A stretch of DNA of 64,000 nucleotides, from contig OY540812.1 of assembly GCA_961205875.1 (NCBI GenBank), positions 28,405,098-28,469,097 of the forward strand, given 5' to 3'. A model generated the notes under the pieces. The model was not told the origin of the DNA, searched no databases, and saw nothing but the letters and a program-made list of their open reading frames with translations. The DNA is from Sialis fuliginosa (Eukaryota; Arthropoda; Insecta; Megaloptera; Sialidae). How positions within the stretch are numbered: position 1 is the stretch's first letter; each line of letters starts with the position of its first letter. Made by a program: the position numbers and the translations under genes. Below, piece after piece: positions 21,396-32,694 of this stretch.

Positions 21396-23931
21396 TGTTT
21401 AAGAATTTATTACCAAATAGGTATTTTTTTTTAAAGTTTTCGAAATAAATGGTGTTTATCTTTTGTCATTTAAATAAGTTTTTACTTTTAGTGTGAAATT
21501 TTTTTCGCCGAGAGTATGAAGATATGATATTTTTATTAATAAAGTGACAGTAGACACAAGTGACACAATAGACTTGACTACATATCTTCAAACTAGTATA
21601 TTTCGGTGAAAAAAAATCGTACAGTAAAATGTAAAAATTCATATTAAAGAGGAAAGGAACGAACATTTTAGAAAAAAAATTATTCACTTGGTAAAATTTT
21701 TTAAATATTTCCAAACTCGTCATTTTGGCACTCATTTTGGTTAGGTTATCTTTGGGCAACGGATTCAGATTCAACACGCCAAAAACCTCCGAAATCACTT
21801 ATTGAAGTAGAGACAGCAGAACAAAAGTATTTTTTGTCGGCCTATGTTATTAGTTCTGGAAATACAAACTTTAAAAGTTGCATTCATGCTCTCGATGAAG
21901 AGTTCTATGTCAAAAATTTTCAAAATCTTGTTTAAATGTTGTACAACGGAATTCATGTAGTAGATCTCATCATAAATGTTATGGTATAAATTATCATTAA
22001 AAATTCGACCGTGTGAATGAACTCTAAATAGTACTTATCTGAAGGAAGCAGAATTTTCATTTTTCGCGTCTAGTTGTATCTCACATGTGCGTGTACCTGT
22101 GTTCCTACGATCGCCCGCACGCCAGGTTTCGCTGATACCGTACATTTTTTTCCGTTTCGCTCTTCCTCCTGATTTAGATTTAACCTTTTTTCATAAATTT
22201 TATACCTTTTAAGTGGAGGGAGGGGACCAAGCTTGTGATTTATGACCTTTCATGGACGTGGCACTCTCTTTAGTAAGGGTTTTCGTGATGTAAAAAATCT
22301 AATAGGCGCGTAATTATGGTTCTGTATTAAGCTGAAAAATGAATCCATTTTTCTCTTTTTGGTGATGAGTAGAAAAGGGGAAAAAAGGATATTTATTCAA
22401 ATAAGTTTTTGGATTAATGTACTGTCTTGGTGATAAATGATTCATTCAAAAGCTAAAGAGTATAAAAGAAGAATTAGTCGTCCAAAAGCAAAAATAATTA
22501 ATTTCACTTCGACTTTAAGTAATTAAGGGAAAAAATGTTTCTGGGTAAATTTTCAAAAGCAAACCTAATTTATTATTACGCGGAATATACATATATTATT
22601 ATATTATACGTAATGATATTATCTACAACTTTCATTTGAAATATTTACGAACCGTTTCAAAAATGATTACAAAAAAATCTAAAAAATGTCAAAAGTAAGT
22701 TTCTGATTTAATGATACTCTTCAAAAAGATACACAACTAATGTAAATAAGAACATTTTATTATTTCGTAGTTTTCGCTGTGGAGCATTTACAGACATGGT
22801 CGTACTCGATCTAGGGTTCCTCGGAGCGTATATTTCCATGAAATATCTAGTTCACATTTTTTTTATCATTAATAAAGGTACCTAATCAGTTTGTATGAAA
22901 AAGGTAGAAACAATCGAGAAATGTACGCTTTGGAAAAAAAATTTTTTTTTATTGGCAAATAAATGAAATTTTAAAAGAGTATTTTTGTTTTGCCAAATTA
23001 GCAAACTGAAGATTTGAACTTTCTTATATTGACAACTGAATCCCAAAATGTTCTATAATGTTCCTAAATGAGTATGTATCATAACTCCCTGAAAGGGGAG
23101 GGGGGTGACTGGCGATGCTCCAGTCTGGAGGCTAGACTCGGCGATTTTTCAAGCTTTTTTTGGTCGTCGTCAAAAATAATTTCTTAGATTTATTAGTAGG
23201 ATGTGACCCATCGAAAATCTTGGCTTGAGGGCCTGCAATAGGATGTTCGGGCCATAGGATTCGCACAGTTGTAATATTTGACAAATTTTCGTATAGTTAA
23301 ATATGCAATCTTTTAATGAATAGATACGTTTTTCAAATAAAATTACATAACATACTTTTTAATTTTTAATTAATTAAAATAAGAACTCTTTGAATTAAAA
23401 AAAATACAGTTGATTAAAATTTTTGAACAATTGTTTAAAAAAAAGAATTTAAATTAAATATTTAAAATATATCTGTACATAAACAAAAAAATTCAACATT
23501 CCACCAATTCGTGTGTAACGAACGCAAGAAACAAATATAGAAATTCCATTAAAATTTTTGTATAACAGTGTTTAAAAAATAAAAAATAACACAATACACA
23601 AATTTAAATCTCGGATGAAATTTAAAAGTCTAAATTAAAATGTCAAAATAAAATACACTAGAGAATGCAAGGGGGGAGGGACAGGAACAACCATCTACCT
23701 TCACGATTATATTGAAAAAAAATGTTTCCAATAAAAGAATTTCCGGCGTATAAAAATCTACAGAATTCATTATTTGAAATATTACACAATAACATCCAAG
23801 GTACCTATGTATTCATAATTTATTTATTGATATAAAAAAAGAATGAATGTAATTAAGAGAGTTTTGTATAGCGAGGAATTTTATAAAAAAAATGTACTGT
23901 TTTGTTAATTCTGTATACTGTAAGATACCTG
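21396..23931. other. Non-coding stretch, nothing firmly recognised
   Basis: 2.5 kb. A minus-strand ORF at 21466..21798 (110 codons) is Phe/Lys-rich and unrecognised. GC-richer patches at 22080..22140 (ACGATCGCCCGCACGCCAGG) and 23085..23270 (with the small palindrome CTCCAGTCTGGAG) could be remnants of elements or unique sequence. The rest is AT-rich. Confidence 0.4.
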
Positions 23932-23932
23932 C

Positions 23933-24548
23933 GACAAATAAGGCCCAGGGTGTAATAAGGCCCATGTAAAAAAAACACATTTGCAATAGTTGGATCGGTC
24001 TGGATTTTTATATACACATAGAAGGTACTTATACAAAGCTAACTACACGCCGACTAGTCTCTCGCCGCGCTAACTTTTCGGTATCTCTGAGTTTGTGGTG
24101 AGAGATGGTGATGGATGCTCAATTTTATAAAAACAACCAACAAATAATCTTAATTTTTGTTAAAAAATGTTATGTATTATTTGTTTCTTATTTGTTCAGG
24201 TAATAGTTCAATCCTTAATGGTAAAAGTTGATTTCTATTGTTTTTATGTTTTTGCTTTATAAAATAAAATAAAATATATCGTAGTACCTTAGGGATAATA
24301 AGGCCGAACAAATTTAAGATTGGACTTTTTATTATTTATTATAATTTATGATCACATATTATGTTCTAGATTGGTATGTCATTTTTGTTTACTAATAGTT
24401 CTATAAAAAAATCAGTTGCTATTGATGGTTTTCATACTTCTTTAGATTAATAATAAACCAAAGTTTACCATTAACATAGCCTTTTTAATATAAATAACTT
24501 ATTACCCGAAATATAGCGTTTTTAATTAAGGTGGGCCTTATTTGCCTC
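23933..24548. mobile_element. Inverted-repeat element with AAATAAGGCCCA ends
   Basis: Left end GACAAATAAGGCCCAGGGTG; right end GGTGGGCCTTATTTGCC, its inverted partner. The AATAAGGCC word repeats just inside the left end (AATAAGGCCCATG) and again at 24297 (AATAAGGCCGAAC), giving subterminal motifs. The 616-bp interior has a GC-richer part at 24050..24120 but no frame. Non-autonomous DNA transposon by structure. Confidence 0.65.
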
Positions 24549-24626
24549 CATGACCTTATACAATTTGACTTATTACAATTTACAACTTAACACAAATGGT
24601 TTTTCTGTCTAAAGTTCATATAAATA

Positions 24627-24850
24627 CTAGCGGACTCGCTCCGGCTGCGCACGGAAGTTAATATTTCACCTCCTGTCATGTATGAAGGGTTTATAATTAG
24701 TTTCATTAGATTCGGCGGAATAAATTCCACGGGGGTGGAGTTTTACGGAAAAAATTAACACCCTATCTTCCATTTTTTCAAAAAATTACAATATATGTAA
24801 GCTTTCTACATAGATTATTATCTTAAATTAATATACCATTATTTAACTCG
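24627..24850 (-). mobile_element. Helitron-like 3' end
   Basis: On the minus strand the sequence ends GAGCGAGTCCGCTAG directly before T. An imperfect GC stem (CTTCCG...CGGAG) lies about 8 nt upstream of CTAG, as in Helitron 3' ends. The other boundary is not recognised, so the right coordinate is a guess. Distinct in sequence from the 13259 family. Confidence 0.4.
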
Positions 24851-25835
24851 AACTCCTAAATCATTCCTTTGTATGATTTGTATGTCCAATGTATCAACAA
24901 TAAATTCACATTCATCTTTGGAAAATGGTAAAGATGACACAGTACAAAGTAATGAATGCATATGCGAGATTGGTTTGTGACAAATTCAGTTTAATAGTGA
25001 GATGGAGTTAACTTTGAGTATAGTGTTGCAATTTGACTGATATTATGGCATGCAACTTATGTACATATATATAAGTTCTAACAACCTGTATAAGCATCCA
25101 AAGTTACAAAGGGCTCGATTGAATTAAATACTAGAATTCAATTCCTTTGAACATTTTTAATACGCTTTTATTAGTTTGACTTGTAGCTTCCTTACATTTT
25201 AAGCAAAACTTGCAACTCATTTTTCACACACTTCTAATTGTCGTATCGATATATTTAAAACTTTACAAACTTAATCTACATAGTATACAATAATATGGTA
25301 GGTACCACCGAGTTTGTATAAAGATGGATATGGGATGTGATCATATTTTTTAGTGCGCTACTCATAAAAACGTGTGTTTTTTTCAGTTTTATAAACTATA
25401 ATTTATTATTCATAGACACATCTTTCGCTTAAATAAACTAGATTAATAAGAATATTAAAAAAGTAATATAAAAGAAACGCTGCTCTTATTACAAAAACAT
25501 TCTTTATTAAACTGACTGTATTACCAACACAATAGTGTCTCTGTATGATTACAACGGACATACGAGGTAGCTTTCTCAGGTCTGTCAACATTGCAGATAT
25601 GGGATTGTCATAATGCAGATGTAAATATTTACAATCTTTTATCTCTCTTTCTCTCCATCTCTGGACAATTACAGAGCGAGTCAGATATAACATAATTAAC
25701 ACGGCTCATTACCTTTAATTCTACGTTTTTTCATAAAATGTTTCCATAAGTTTTGTTTCATTACATTTCATCTTAAATCAAAATAAAATGTACATATTTA
25801 TAACATAAAAATACAGTGAATATGACTATTCTGAT
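24851..25835. other. Non-coding stretch
   Basis: Nothing recognised. The 25406..25702 minus-strand ORF has no domain. The word TCATAATGCAGATG occurs both here (about 25610) and at 26444, perhaps an old shared repeat. Confidence 0.4.
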
Positions 25836-25837
25836 AA

Positions 25838-26195
25838 TAAGGTATTGGTACCAGTTTGGGCCGTTTTAAGAGCAAGTTAACTGTTTTTTGGGATTGATGG
25901 TCTTTCTTTTGTAATTACCATGAACTCGTGTTACTTACAAAAGAAGTAGGAAGCATTTTTATTAAATCAATTTAATTACAGTCCGCAAATATAGTTTGTT
26001 TGATTGACCCATTGTCATCAAATTAAACTGTTTTACAGTTTGGTGTTTATAGATTGTGATTCAGTAATGACAGTAATCAAATATCAACAAATATTTTTAG
26101 TTTAATACTTTTAATGAAACAAGAGTCCAACACTGGGGTGTGATTGAAGACTGGTGCCAGTACTTTTTATTAGTAACTTGGGTAAGCCATGTTAT
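25838..26195 (-). mobile_element. Rep-D element, internally shortened copy
   Basis: Outer ends AAGGTATTGGTACCAGT and ACTGGTGCCAGTACTTTT are inverted partners and match the other Rep-D copies (47838, 48555, 56250, 58082). Shared inner blocks include AGAGCAAGTTAACTG, TAATCAAATATCAACAAATA and TAATTACCATGAACTCGTG. About 200 bp of the interior is missing compared with the 58082 copy. No coding capacity. Confidence 0.7.
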
Positions 26196-26554
26196 TTCGA
26201 ATTATTGACAATAAATTTTATTTCATTTAAAATCTACAAACCTACAAACTGAACTTCAAGAACCGAAAACGAAGAAAAAACTTAAAAATGTACTTGAATT
26301 TTTCACAAGCCGAAGTAATTCTGAACACACCTGGAGTGCCCGTTCGACCGGTCGTATGTTTGTTCAGAAAACATTATGTCGCATTTATAAAGCTTGGGGT
26401 GGGTTTTTTTGGTCGGTCAACATGGATGGCAGTTACAAAGTTGTCATAATGCAGATGCTAGACCACTTTCATGCAAGTGTTTTAAGATTATTATTAAAAC
26501 TAGCTTGTGTACTCGGGTGGATGTCGAGATGTCACCTTATCAATTAAATACCGC
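26196..26554. other. Non-coding, nothing recognised
   Basis: Overlapping short ORFs (26356..26547 and 26394..26594) have no recognisable domain and run into the element that follows. Confidence 0.4.
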
Positions 26555-27081
26555 AAAGTGCGCCAACTTTGTGCCATTTTTTGAGTTTTTTTAAGCATAT
26601 CTTCCTTATTTATTGAGACAATTAGATGGGAATTTTACCCAGCATAACTACACATCACAGGAATATAATTCTGTTGCTAAAAAAAATAATTCAGGTAGCA
26701 TGGGAAGGGGGGGGAGAATTTTTTTCGTGAGGCAGAAAGTTGTATACAAGGTGCGCCAACTATGTGATACTCCCTTTTCTCAACTAAAATGCGTGTTAAA
26801 CTTGACCTGGCTCAAAATTGTCACACTCCAGTTATTCATGATTGAAAAGAGTATAAAAAAGTTTTAATTATTTTTCCCAAGTTATTGGTGAAATAAAAAA
26901 ATTCACTTCAAAATTGTATTAATTAAAAAGAGTGATAAGGTTGGGAATGTGGGAGTTCACTTCTCGCATGTCAGAGTTGTTCTACATATTTTTTTGGAAG
27001 CTTTATCTTAACAACCGAACTTTCAGTCCGAAATCAGCAGTGGCACATAGTTGGGTCACTGGCACAAAGTTGGCGCACTTT
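26555..27081. mobile_element. MITE with perfect 21-22 bp inverted ends (AAAGTGCGCCAACTTTGTGCC)
   Basis: The left end AAAGTGCGCCAACTTTGTGC and right end GCACAAAGTTGGCGCACTTT are perfect reverse complements over at least 21 bp. A subterminal copy, GGTGCGCCAACTATGTGATA, sits at about 26751, and TGGCACATAGTTGGGTCACT near 27040 is a further degenerate copy. The 84-codon ORF at 26613..26867 has no transposase motif. The 527-bp size and structure indicate a non-autonomous DNA transposon. The perfect ends suggest fairly recent activity. Confidence 0.75.
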
Positions 27082-27242
27082 ACTTTAACTATTTAGATTA
27101 TACATTATTATACATTATACATATATACATAGTTTTGAAGTATATATCAGATAATTTTCTCAATATATCGTATTATATGTTAAAAAAATTAAATATGAAA
27201 CTAATAACCGTCACAATATTAAAAATACTTAAAAAATATATA

Positions 27243-27425
27243 CAGTGAAACTTCGTTATAACGCTCTTGAACGGATCAGATCAAAAACGCGTTATAAACG
27301 AGAGACGCGATGTGCTCGCGCGTTTGTATCGTAGCAAACGCGCTGTAAAAAAAAACCGCAAGACAAAAAAACGCAAACAATCTGTTGTGTGGAACTTTTC
27401 GGCGCTGTTAACGCGCTTTCTATAA
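27243..27425 (+). mobile_element. Pogo/Tigger-like element fragment, copy 3
   Basis: TA followed by CAGTGAAACTTCGTTATAAC, then GCTCTTGAACGGATCAGATC and CGCGTTATAAACGAGAGACG, matching the ends at 4318 and 53329. No transposase remnant and no opposite end, so this is a terminal fragment. The following GCGCGTTTGTATCG stretch is GC-richer than the background. Confidence 0.6.
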
Positions 27426-28047
27426 TAACTTACCCTTAATAAATAAAAATGGCCATAATAGAAAAGTCACAGTTACAACAACTACAGAAAACTACATAGT
27501 TGCTACTCTGCTCGAACAAAAATGTTGCGTAAACAAAACGTAAAATGCTGAAGGGAAAAAGAACATTAGAACAAAAATCAACAAGTTCAGGAAATGGTCT
27601 AAGGTAAACTACGTATATGGACGTCATTCAATTCAATGCACTTCCGTTCTCGTTAACTCCCTGTGAAAACAATAGATGGTGCTGATAGGTGACGGGGAGA
27701 ACTAAACGGTCGATATGGCAGATATCTGTTGCAGCTTGTAACATTCTGCTGTACGTTGCAGGTAGAATAGTGTGTAGAAAAAACCATTGAATAAAGGATA
27801 TTTTAATATATCTCAGGTATTTTATCTTATCCAGAACCAATATATAGGTAGATTAAATCTGAAGGTAAAAAGTCAGCAAAGTACATTGTAGACAATGTAT
27901 GAGATCCGGCAATGAAGCTACCGGCGCAGGCGTGAAAATAATTTCTTGAAAATTAGCAATTCTCACCCCTCGATACGAATAAATATATTTTTATAGGCAA
28001 ATTTTTGAAATCAGCTCAACAAGACGCATACTTCGATGCGTAAAGAA
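27426..28047. other. Non-coding, nothing firmly recognised
   Basis: 27620..27800 is less AT-rich (AGATGGTGCTGATAGGTGAC and nearby) and may be unique sequence. The minus-strand ORFs at 27436..27627 and 27628..27840 show no domain. Confidence 0.4.
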
Positions 28048-29605
28048 AAAACATCTGCCAAGTAAATGCACAGTGCTTCCTCGTGCTAAATTCACCAAAG
28101 GTAGTTAATTATTGAACAATTTAAATAAAAACCGATAGTGTTTAGATAAATTGCCTGGAATTGGTTAACCATTTAATTTTTATACAATTTTACAAAAAAT
28201 ATTAGTTTGAAATTTTACTTAAAATGCACCTGATTATGTTTTTGTATATTTTTAATTTTTTGGCAGTTTCAATCTAAATCTAAATTTATGCAAACGTCAA
28301 AATGACATTTCAAACGCCAAAATGGCATATAAAACGTCAAAATGACATTTAATATGTCCAAGCAAATATCAATTTAGATAAACAAAACATGAATTTTTAA
28401 AATAAATTGAGGTAAATTTTTGTAAGGGATTATTTTACAACAAATGTTGTAGACCCATATTAAAGGAAATATAATGCTCTACAAAAAATATTCCATAAAA
28501 TTTTCACGTTACATGTGTCGTTCTTGAGATATCTTGAAAAAATAAATATTTTTGGATGTCACCCCTCCACCTTACACACGATTTTGATGATTTTGAAATG
28601 GGACCATCCTCAAGCCAGACCCAACCATCCGACCAAGTTTCAATAATATCGGTTCAGTGGTTCATGAGATATGCGTGTGACAAGGATTCAGGGGACAGAC
28701 GGACACACACACACACACACGGACGGACAGACAGACAAGGAACGAAAAGTGTTTGTCCTGACGTGAAACGGAAAGATCAATTTAAAATTTTGAAAACATT
28801 TTTGCTTCCTCGCAATATCGAAGATACGAGAAGCTATGTGATCGTTTCAGATTGAGAAACACTTTTCGTTCCGTGTCTGTCTGTCCGTCCGTCCGTTCGT
28901 CTGTCCCCTGAATCCTTGTCACACGCATAACTCATGAACCACTGAACCGATATTATTGAAACTTGGTCGGATGGTTGGGTTTGATTTGAGGACGGTCCCA
29001 TTTCAAAATCATCAAAATCGTGTGTAAGGGGGAGGGGTGACACCCCAAAATATTTCTTATTTCAAGATATCTCAAGAACGACACATGTTACGAGAAAATT
29101 TTATAGAATATTTTTTGTAGAGAATTAAATTTCCTATAATATGGGTCTACTACGTTTGTTGTAAAATATTCCCTTACAAAGATTTATCTAAACTAATTTT
29201 AAAAATTCGTGTTTTGTTTTTTTAAATTGATATTTGATTGGATATATTAAATGTCATTCTGACGTTTTAAATGTCATTTTGGCGTTTTAAATGTCACTTT
29301 GACGTTTTAAATATCATTTTGACATTTGCATAAATTTAGATTTAGATTGAAATTGTCAAAAAATTAAAAATATATGAAAAAATATTCAGGTGCGTTTTAT
29401 GAAAAATTTCGAACTAAGATTTTTTAGTAAAATTTGTATAAAAATTAAATGGTTAACCAATGCCAGGCAACTGCACTATCGGTTTTAGTGAATTTAGCAC
29501 GAGGAAGCACTGTGCATTTACTTGGCAGATGTTTTTTTGTCTCAATCTGAAACGATCACAAAGCTTCTCGTATCTTCGATATTTCGAGGAAGCAAAAGTG
29601 ATGTG
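28048..29605. mobile_element. Rep-A double unit in inverted arrangement (foldback of about 1.55 kb)
   Basis: A forward Rep-A unit (28048..about 28820) is followed by a reversed unit (about 28820..29540) and then by a short forward tail (29541..29605). Unit start: ACATCTGCCAAGTAAATGCA, then GTGCTTCCTCGTGC. Unit end: TATCTTCGATATTTCGAGGA, then AGC. In between lie CAAAATGACATTTAATATGT words, GTGTCGTTCTTGAGATATC, CACCCCTCC, TATCGGTTCAGTGGTTCATG, and a GACAGACGGAC microsatellite. GCTTCCTCG and CGAGGAAGC near the two ends form a short inverted pair. ORFs 28556..28855 and 28834..29043 are near-mirror translations of the two arms. Non-coding; class uncertain. Confidence 0.75.
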
Positions 29606-29984
29606 TGTCTCACTCACATAAACGCACGGTTGAAGTAAAACTTCTTTTGTTTTCATTAACCATTCAATCATTTCATTAAATAAATAAAGTTAATGATTAT
29701 TTTTATAATTACAATTAAAATCAAACGTATCACTTTAACATAAAAACCGTATACAAAACACGTAGCTTCTTGACACCAACGTAAAATTACTTGTACGCAT
29801 CTTTTACTTTTACATATACTCACGAATATGCACATTCTTCTTAGCGTTCGATCTTTAAAATCTATCGATTTTAAGATCTTTTGAGTTCAGTCCAATGTAC
29901 TAGTCTCACTAAAGAAGTTTCACTTCAAAAATAGTTTTTCTGTGACAAAATTAAAATTCTCAAACGAGACCCGCTGTTCGCTGG
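29606..29984. other. Non-coding, nothing recognised
   Basis: AT-rich sequence between the Rep-A foldback and the next Helitron-like element. No gene or repeat end seen. Confidence 0.5.
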
Positions 29985-30223
29985 GAGTTTTAAAATATAA
30001 TTTTACACGATTTTTTCAGTAACTACTGAACAGATTTTATTCCGCTTTTTACTAAAAAAAAGGTTAGGTTTAGATATATAATTTGTGGATATTTTATGAA
30101 GTCTGAAAAAAAAATTCGTGGTGAACCGTGTATTGTGAGCATGTTAGGTGGGCCTGTTGAATATTTTAGGTCACTATGATTTTGTGGATATTTACCCGAG
30201 TAACACCGGGTCCAATGAACTAA
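29985..30223 (+). mobile_element. Helitron-like element, 3' end mutated
   Basis: Plus-strand reading: ACACGATTTTTTCAGTAACT, ACTGAACAGATTTTATTCCG, AATTTGTGGATATTTTATGA, GGTGAACCGTGTATTGTGAG, and finally CCCGAGTAACACCGGGTCCA followed by ATGAACTAA. This is the same family as 54700..54950 (reversed there). The 3' stem CCCG...CGGG is kept, but the terminal CTAG has become CTAA. No coding capacity; frame 30023..30289 is incidental. Confidence 0.6.
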
Positions 30224-30545
30224 TAATAATATAAAACTGAAGTCATTTTTATGATGTACACCAAACACCACTGCTTTAAGATCATACATATGTACGCTTA
30301 TAATAAATAGTTTATAATTACCATCTTACTGTCATTTAAATTTAATACTCTACATATACCATTTGGCTTATAGTTTTGTTTGAACTAATAATAATATAAA
30401 ACTGAAGTCATTTTTATGATGTACACCAAACACCACTGCTTTAAGATCATACATATGTACGCTTATAATAAATAGTTTATAATTACCATCTTACTGTCAT
30501 TTAAATTTAATACTCTACATATACCATTTGGCTTATAGTTTTGTT
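30216..30545. repeat. Perfect tandem duplication, 2 x 165 bp
   Basis: Unit 1 (30216..30380) and unit 2 (30381..30545) begin TGAACTAATAATAATATAAA and end TTTGGCTTATAGTTTTGTT. I found no difference between them. The duplication begins inside the last 8 bases of the Helitron-like element. It is either a very recent tandem duplication or an assembly artefact. Confidence 0.85.
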
Positions 30546-30911
30546 CTAGCTAGATCAAATTCTTCATAATACCTGACTAATTTATCTCTGGTAATATTAA
30601 ACAATAGTTTCCACGATATTTTGCATTCAAAGAAACAACAATCTGATAATAATATATTCTAAACATCTGTACATACATACAAGCAGACAAACATACAAGC
30701 ATACAGGTACGATTGTAATTCCAGTAAGTCCCTAGAGCTTATTGCAAGGCATTTTAACGAGACTGGCTTTGCATTCGGTAGGTTACTAATTGAAATACTG
30801 ATTATGACATCGAATGCAATCGGGTATTGCATTCATAACACGATAACTATGAGAAATATGTAAATCTCGTTTCACTGTGCTGTGCATTCTCTGTGAATAT
30901 GTTTTGCAGAT
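30546..30911. other. Non-coding, nothing recognised
   Basis: Short CATACAAGCA(G/T)A-type repeats near 30670..30705. Otherwise ordinary sequence. Confidence 0.4.
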
Positions 30912-31202
30912 CAGTGGTTCTTAAACTTTGATAAAATATATTTGGTCTTCATGTACATATATTTATAATATTTAAATTTCCGTCGTCTTATATGCCGTAT
31001 TATACTGGCATATAAGACGACTTGTAAATGAAAAAAAAATCGACTTAAAATTTTTGTCTTACACGCCAGACCACTAATTTTTTACTTCACCTGTTATATT
31101 TCGATCAAATATTGCAATCGAAATTTCAACTAGTTTTAATTGAGCTAAAGTTTTGAAATTTTGCACATGTGTATAAGTCTGGCGACAATGCAATAAAATA
31201 TA

Positions 31203-31653
31203 CAGTACGGTCTCTTTTTACGTGGTAGATACGTTCCACAGCATATCACGTATAAAAAATCGCTTACATTGTTAAATTAGGCATATTAAAAGAAATAATA
31301 ATAAAATAAGTCGAAAATCGCGTAAAATGTTTCTGAAAGTTCACGAAAATGTCTAAAAAATAAACATAAAAAGTTTTTTCTGAAAGAAATAGATGTAAAA
31401 CCTAAAATAAATTACGTTTATTTTTTAATTTTATTTATTTAATTATTTATTGAAAAGTAAAAAAAAATTTTTCATCAGAATTATCGTCATTATCTGAAAA
31501 CTCGGCACCGTTTGTTAACTGATGCGAAATATTGTTAAATGAATTAAATTAATAACAAAACGTTTACACATTTAAAATCTATGAATTATCAGTTTTCATT
31601 AGATACCCCACTCGCCGAAACGTAGCTTTAAATCGGCGTAAAAAGAGATATTG
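31203..31653 (+). mobile_element. Rep-T inverted-repeat element, nested copy
   Basis: Begins TA-CAGTACGGTCTCTTTTTACG and ends CGGCGTAAAAAGAGATATTG, inverted partners. Matched in reverse by 34006..34455: GGTAGATACGTTCCACAGCA, TACCCCACTCGCCGAAACG and GTTTTCATTAGATACCCC all have counterparts. The TA before the left end and CAGT terminus fit Tc1/mariner-type elements. No frame. Confidence 0.6.
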
Positions 31654-31874
31654 TTCTAAGAATCCAACATGATGGTGGATTACCTTTTGATTCACATCCC
31701 CCTTAACATGAGTATCAAATGAAATGGTTAAACGAGTATAATACAAAATATACGAAAATACTAACCAGGTACGTTTTAAGAATATATCTTTATATTTTTA
31801 AATAAAATTGTATAAAAATTAAAAGAGTAATCAATGATAATTTTTCAGAATATAGTTTATTGGTAATTTACTCC

Positions 31875-31927
31875 CTTTATTGAATTAAACTTGAGGAAGC
31901 ACTGTGCATTAGACAGATGTTTTTTTT
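31875..31927 (-). repeat. Rep-A terminal fragment
   Basis: GAGGAAGCACTGTGCATTAG followed by ACAGATGTTTTTTTTT is the reversed Rep-A start (compare GTGCTTCCTCG and CATCTGCC at 28051). Only the end is clear; decayed sequence upstream (TAAAAATTAAAAGAGTAATC) may belong to the same copy. Confidence 0.55.
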
Positions 31928-32054
31928 TAGAAAATATTAAATTTAACAAATGTTATATTATTGAATTTAACAATCCTATAACTGTATAATAAAACAAAGA
32001 TTTGCAATTTTTTAAAAAAAGAGGCACTTACATGTCAATGTTTGAGAACTACTG

Positions 32055-32694
32055 ATCTATATGTAAGCTATGCATGCTATATATATTTTACAAATTAACC
32101 CCAAATATTATTGAATGCACAGTAACCTAAAAACACATTGAACAATTTTGATCCTATGTAAACAATAAACACCCCCGTCCCTCTCTGTCCTCCAATGACC
32201 CCATCTGCCTGGCGCTCTATCCATCAAGTATGTAATTTATTCGCGAGAGGGATTAACTCCAACGTTTAATTCCACTTTCACATTTTAATACCCTTTTTGT
32301 ATTCTTTCCTCGTGCAGCTTTATTGTAATACTTCGAGTATTAAAACTGTTAGAAGAAGTTCTCCTCCCAAAAAATATTTTATATTAGACCTACTCAACCC
32401 CCTCCCCACCCCACCCCGCACCCCCCAACCGCTGTACTTATAAAGTTACATTGATTTTAAAGCGACATTGAGTTTTTCTTTGAAATAAATAAATATATTT
32501 GAGTGTTTTTTGCCATGTTTCTTACTTTCTTTTACGGCCATAATAAGTATAAAATATAATATACGGTATATGTATCAAAATTATAACCTTCGTGTTTGAA
32601 AAGTGTATTTACTGCCTTACTTTCAATAAACAATTTTAATCAAATAACGAAAGGCAGTAAACTAAAACATCTAATTACCTATCTCGTTAGTAAA
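32055..32694. other. Non-coding with C-rich tract
   Basis: 32160..32230 is less AT-rich, and 32398..32431 is a nearly pure C/A run (CCCCTCCCCACCCCACCCCG). No gene or repeat end recognised. Confidence 0.5.

Larger units (their letters stand above)
30912..32054. mobile_element. hAT-like element with CAGTGGTTCTTAAACTT ends, 1.14 kb
   Basis: Left end CAGTGGTTCTTAAACTTTG and right end TTTGAGAACTACTG are inverted partners of the form seen in hAT elements (CAGTGGTTCTCAAAC). The match extends outward as AGATCAGTGG / ACTGATCT, so an 8-bp target duplication is not obvious. No transposase frame is visible. A Rep-T element (31203..31653) is nested inside, and a Rep-A end fragment lies at 31875..31927. 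Confidence 0.6.

Noticed and set aside
21466-21798. 110-codon minus-strand ORF as a gene
   Set aside because: Phe/Lys-rich translation typical of AT-rich random sequence; no domain.
27243-27425. Complete pogo element
   Set aside because: Only one terminal repeat is present and no opposite end was found before 28047.
28556-29043. Two similar proteins (28556..28855 and 28834..29043) as a gene pair
   Set aside because: They are near-identical because they are read from opposite arms of the same Rep-A foldback, across its GACAGAC microsatellite.
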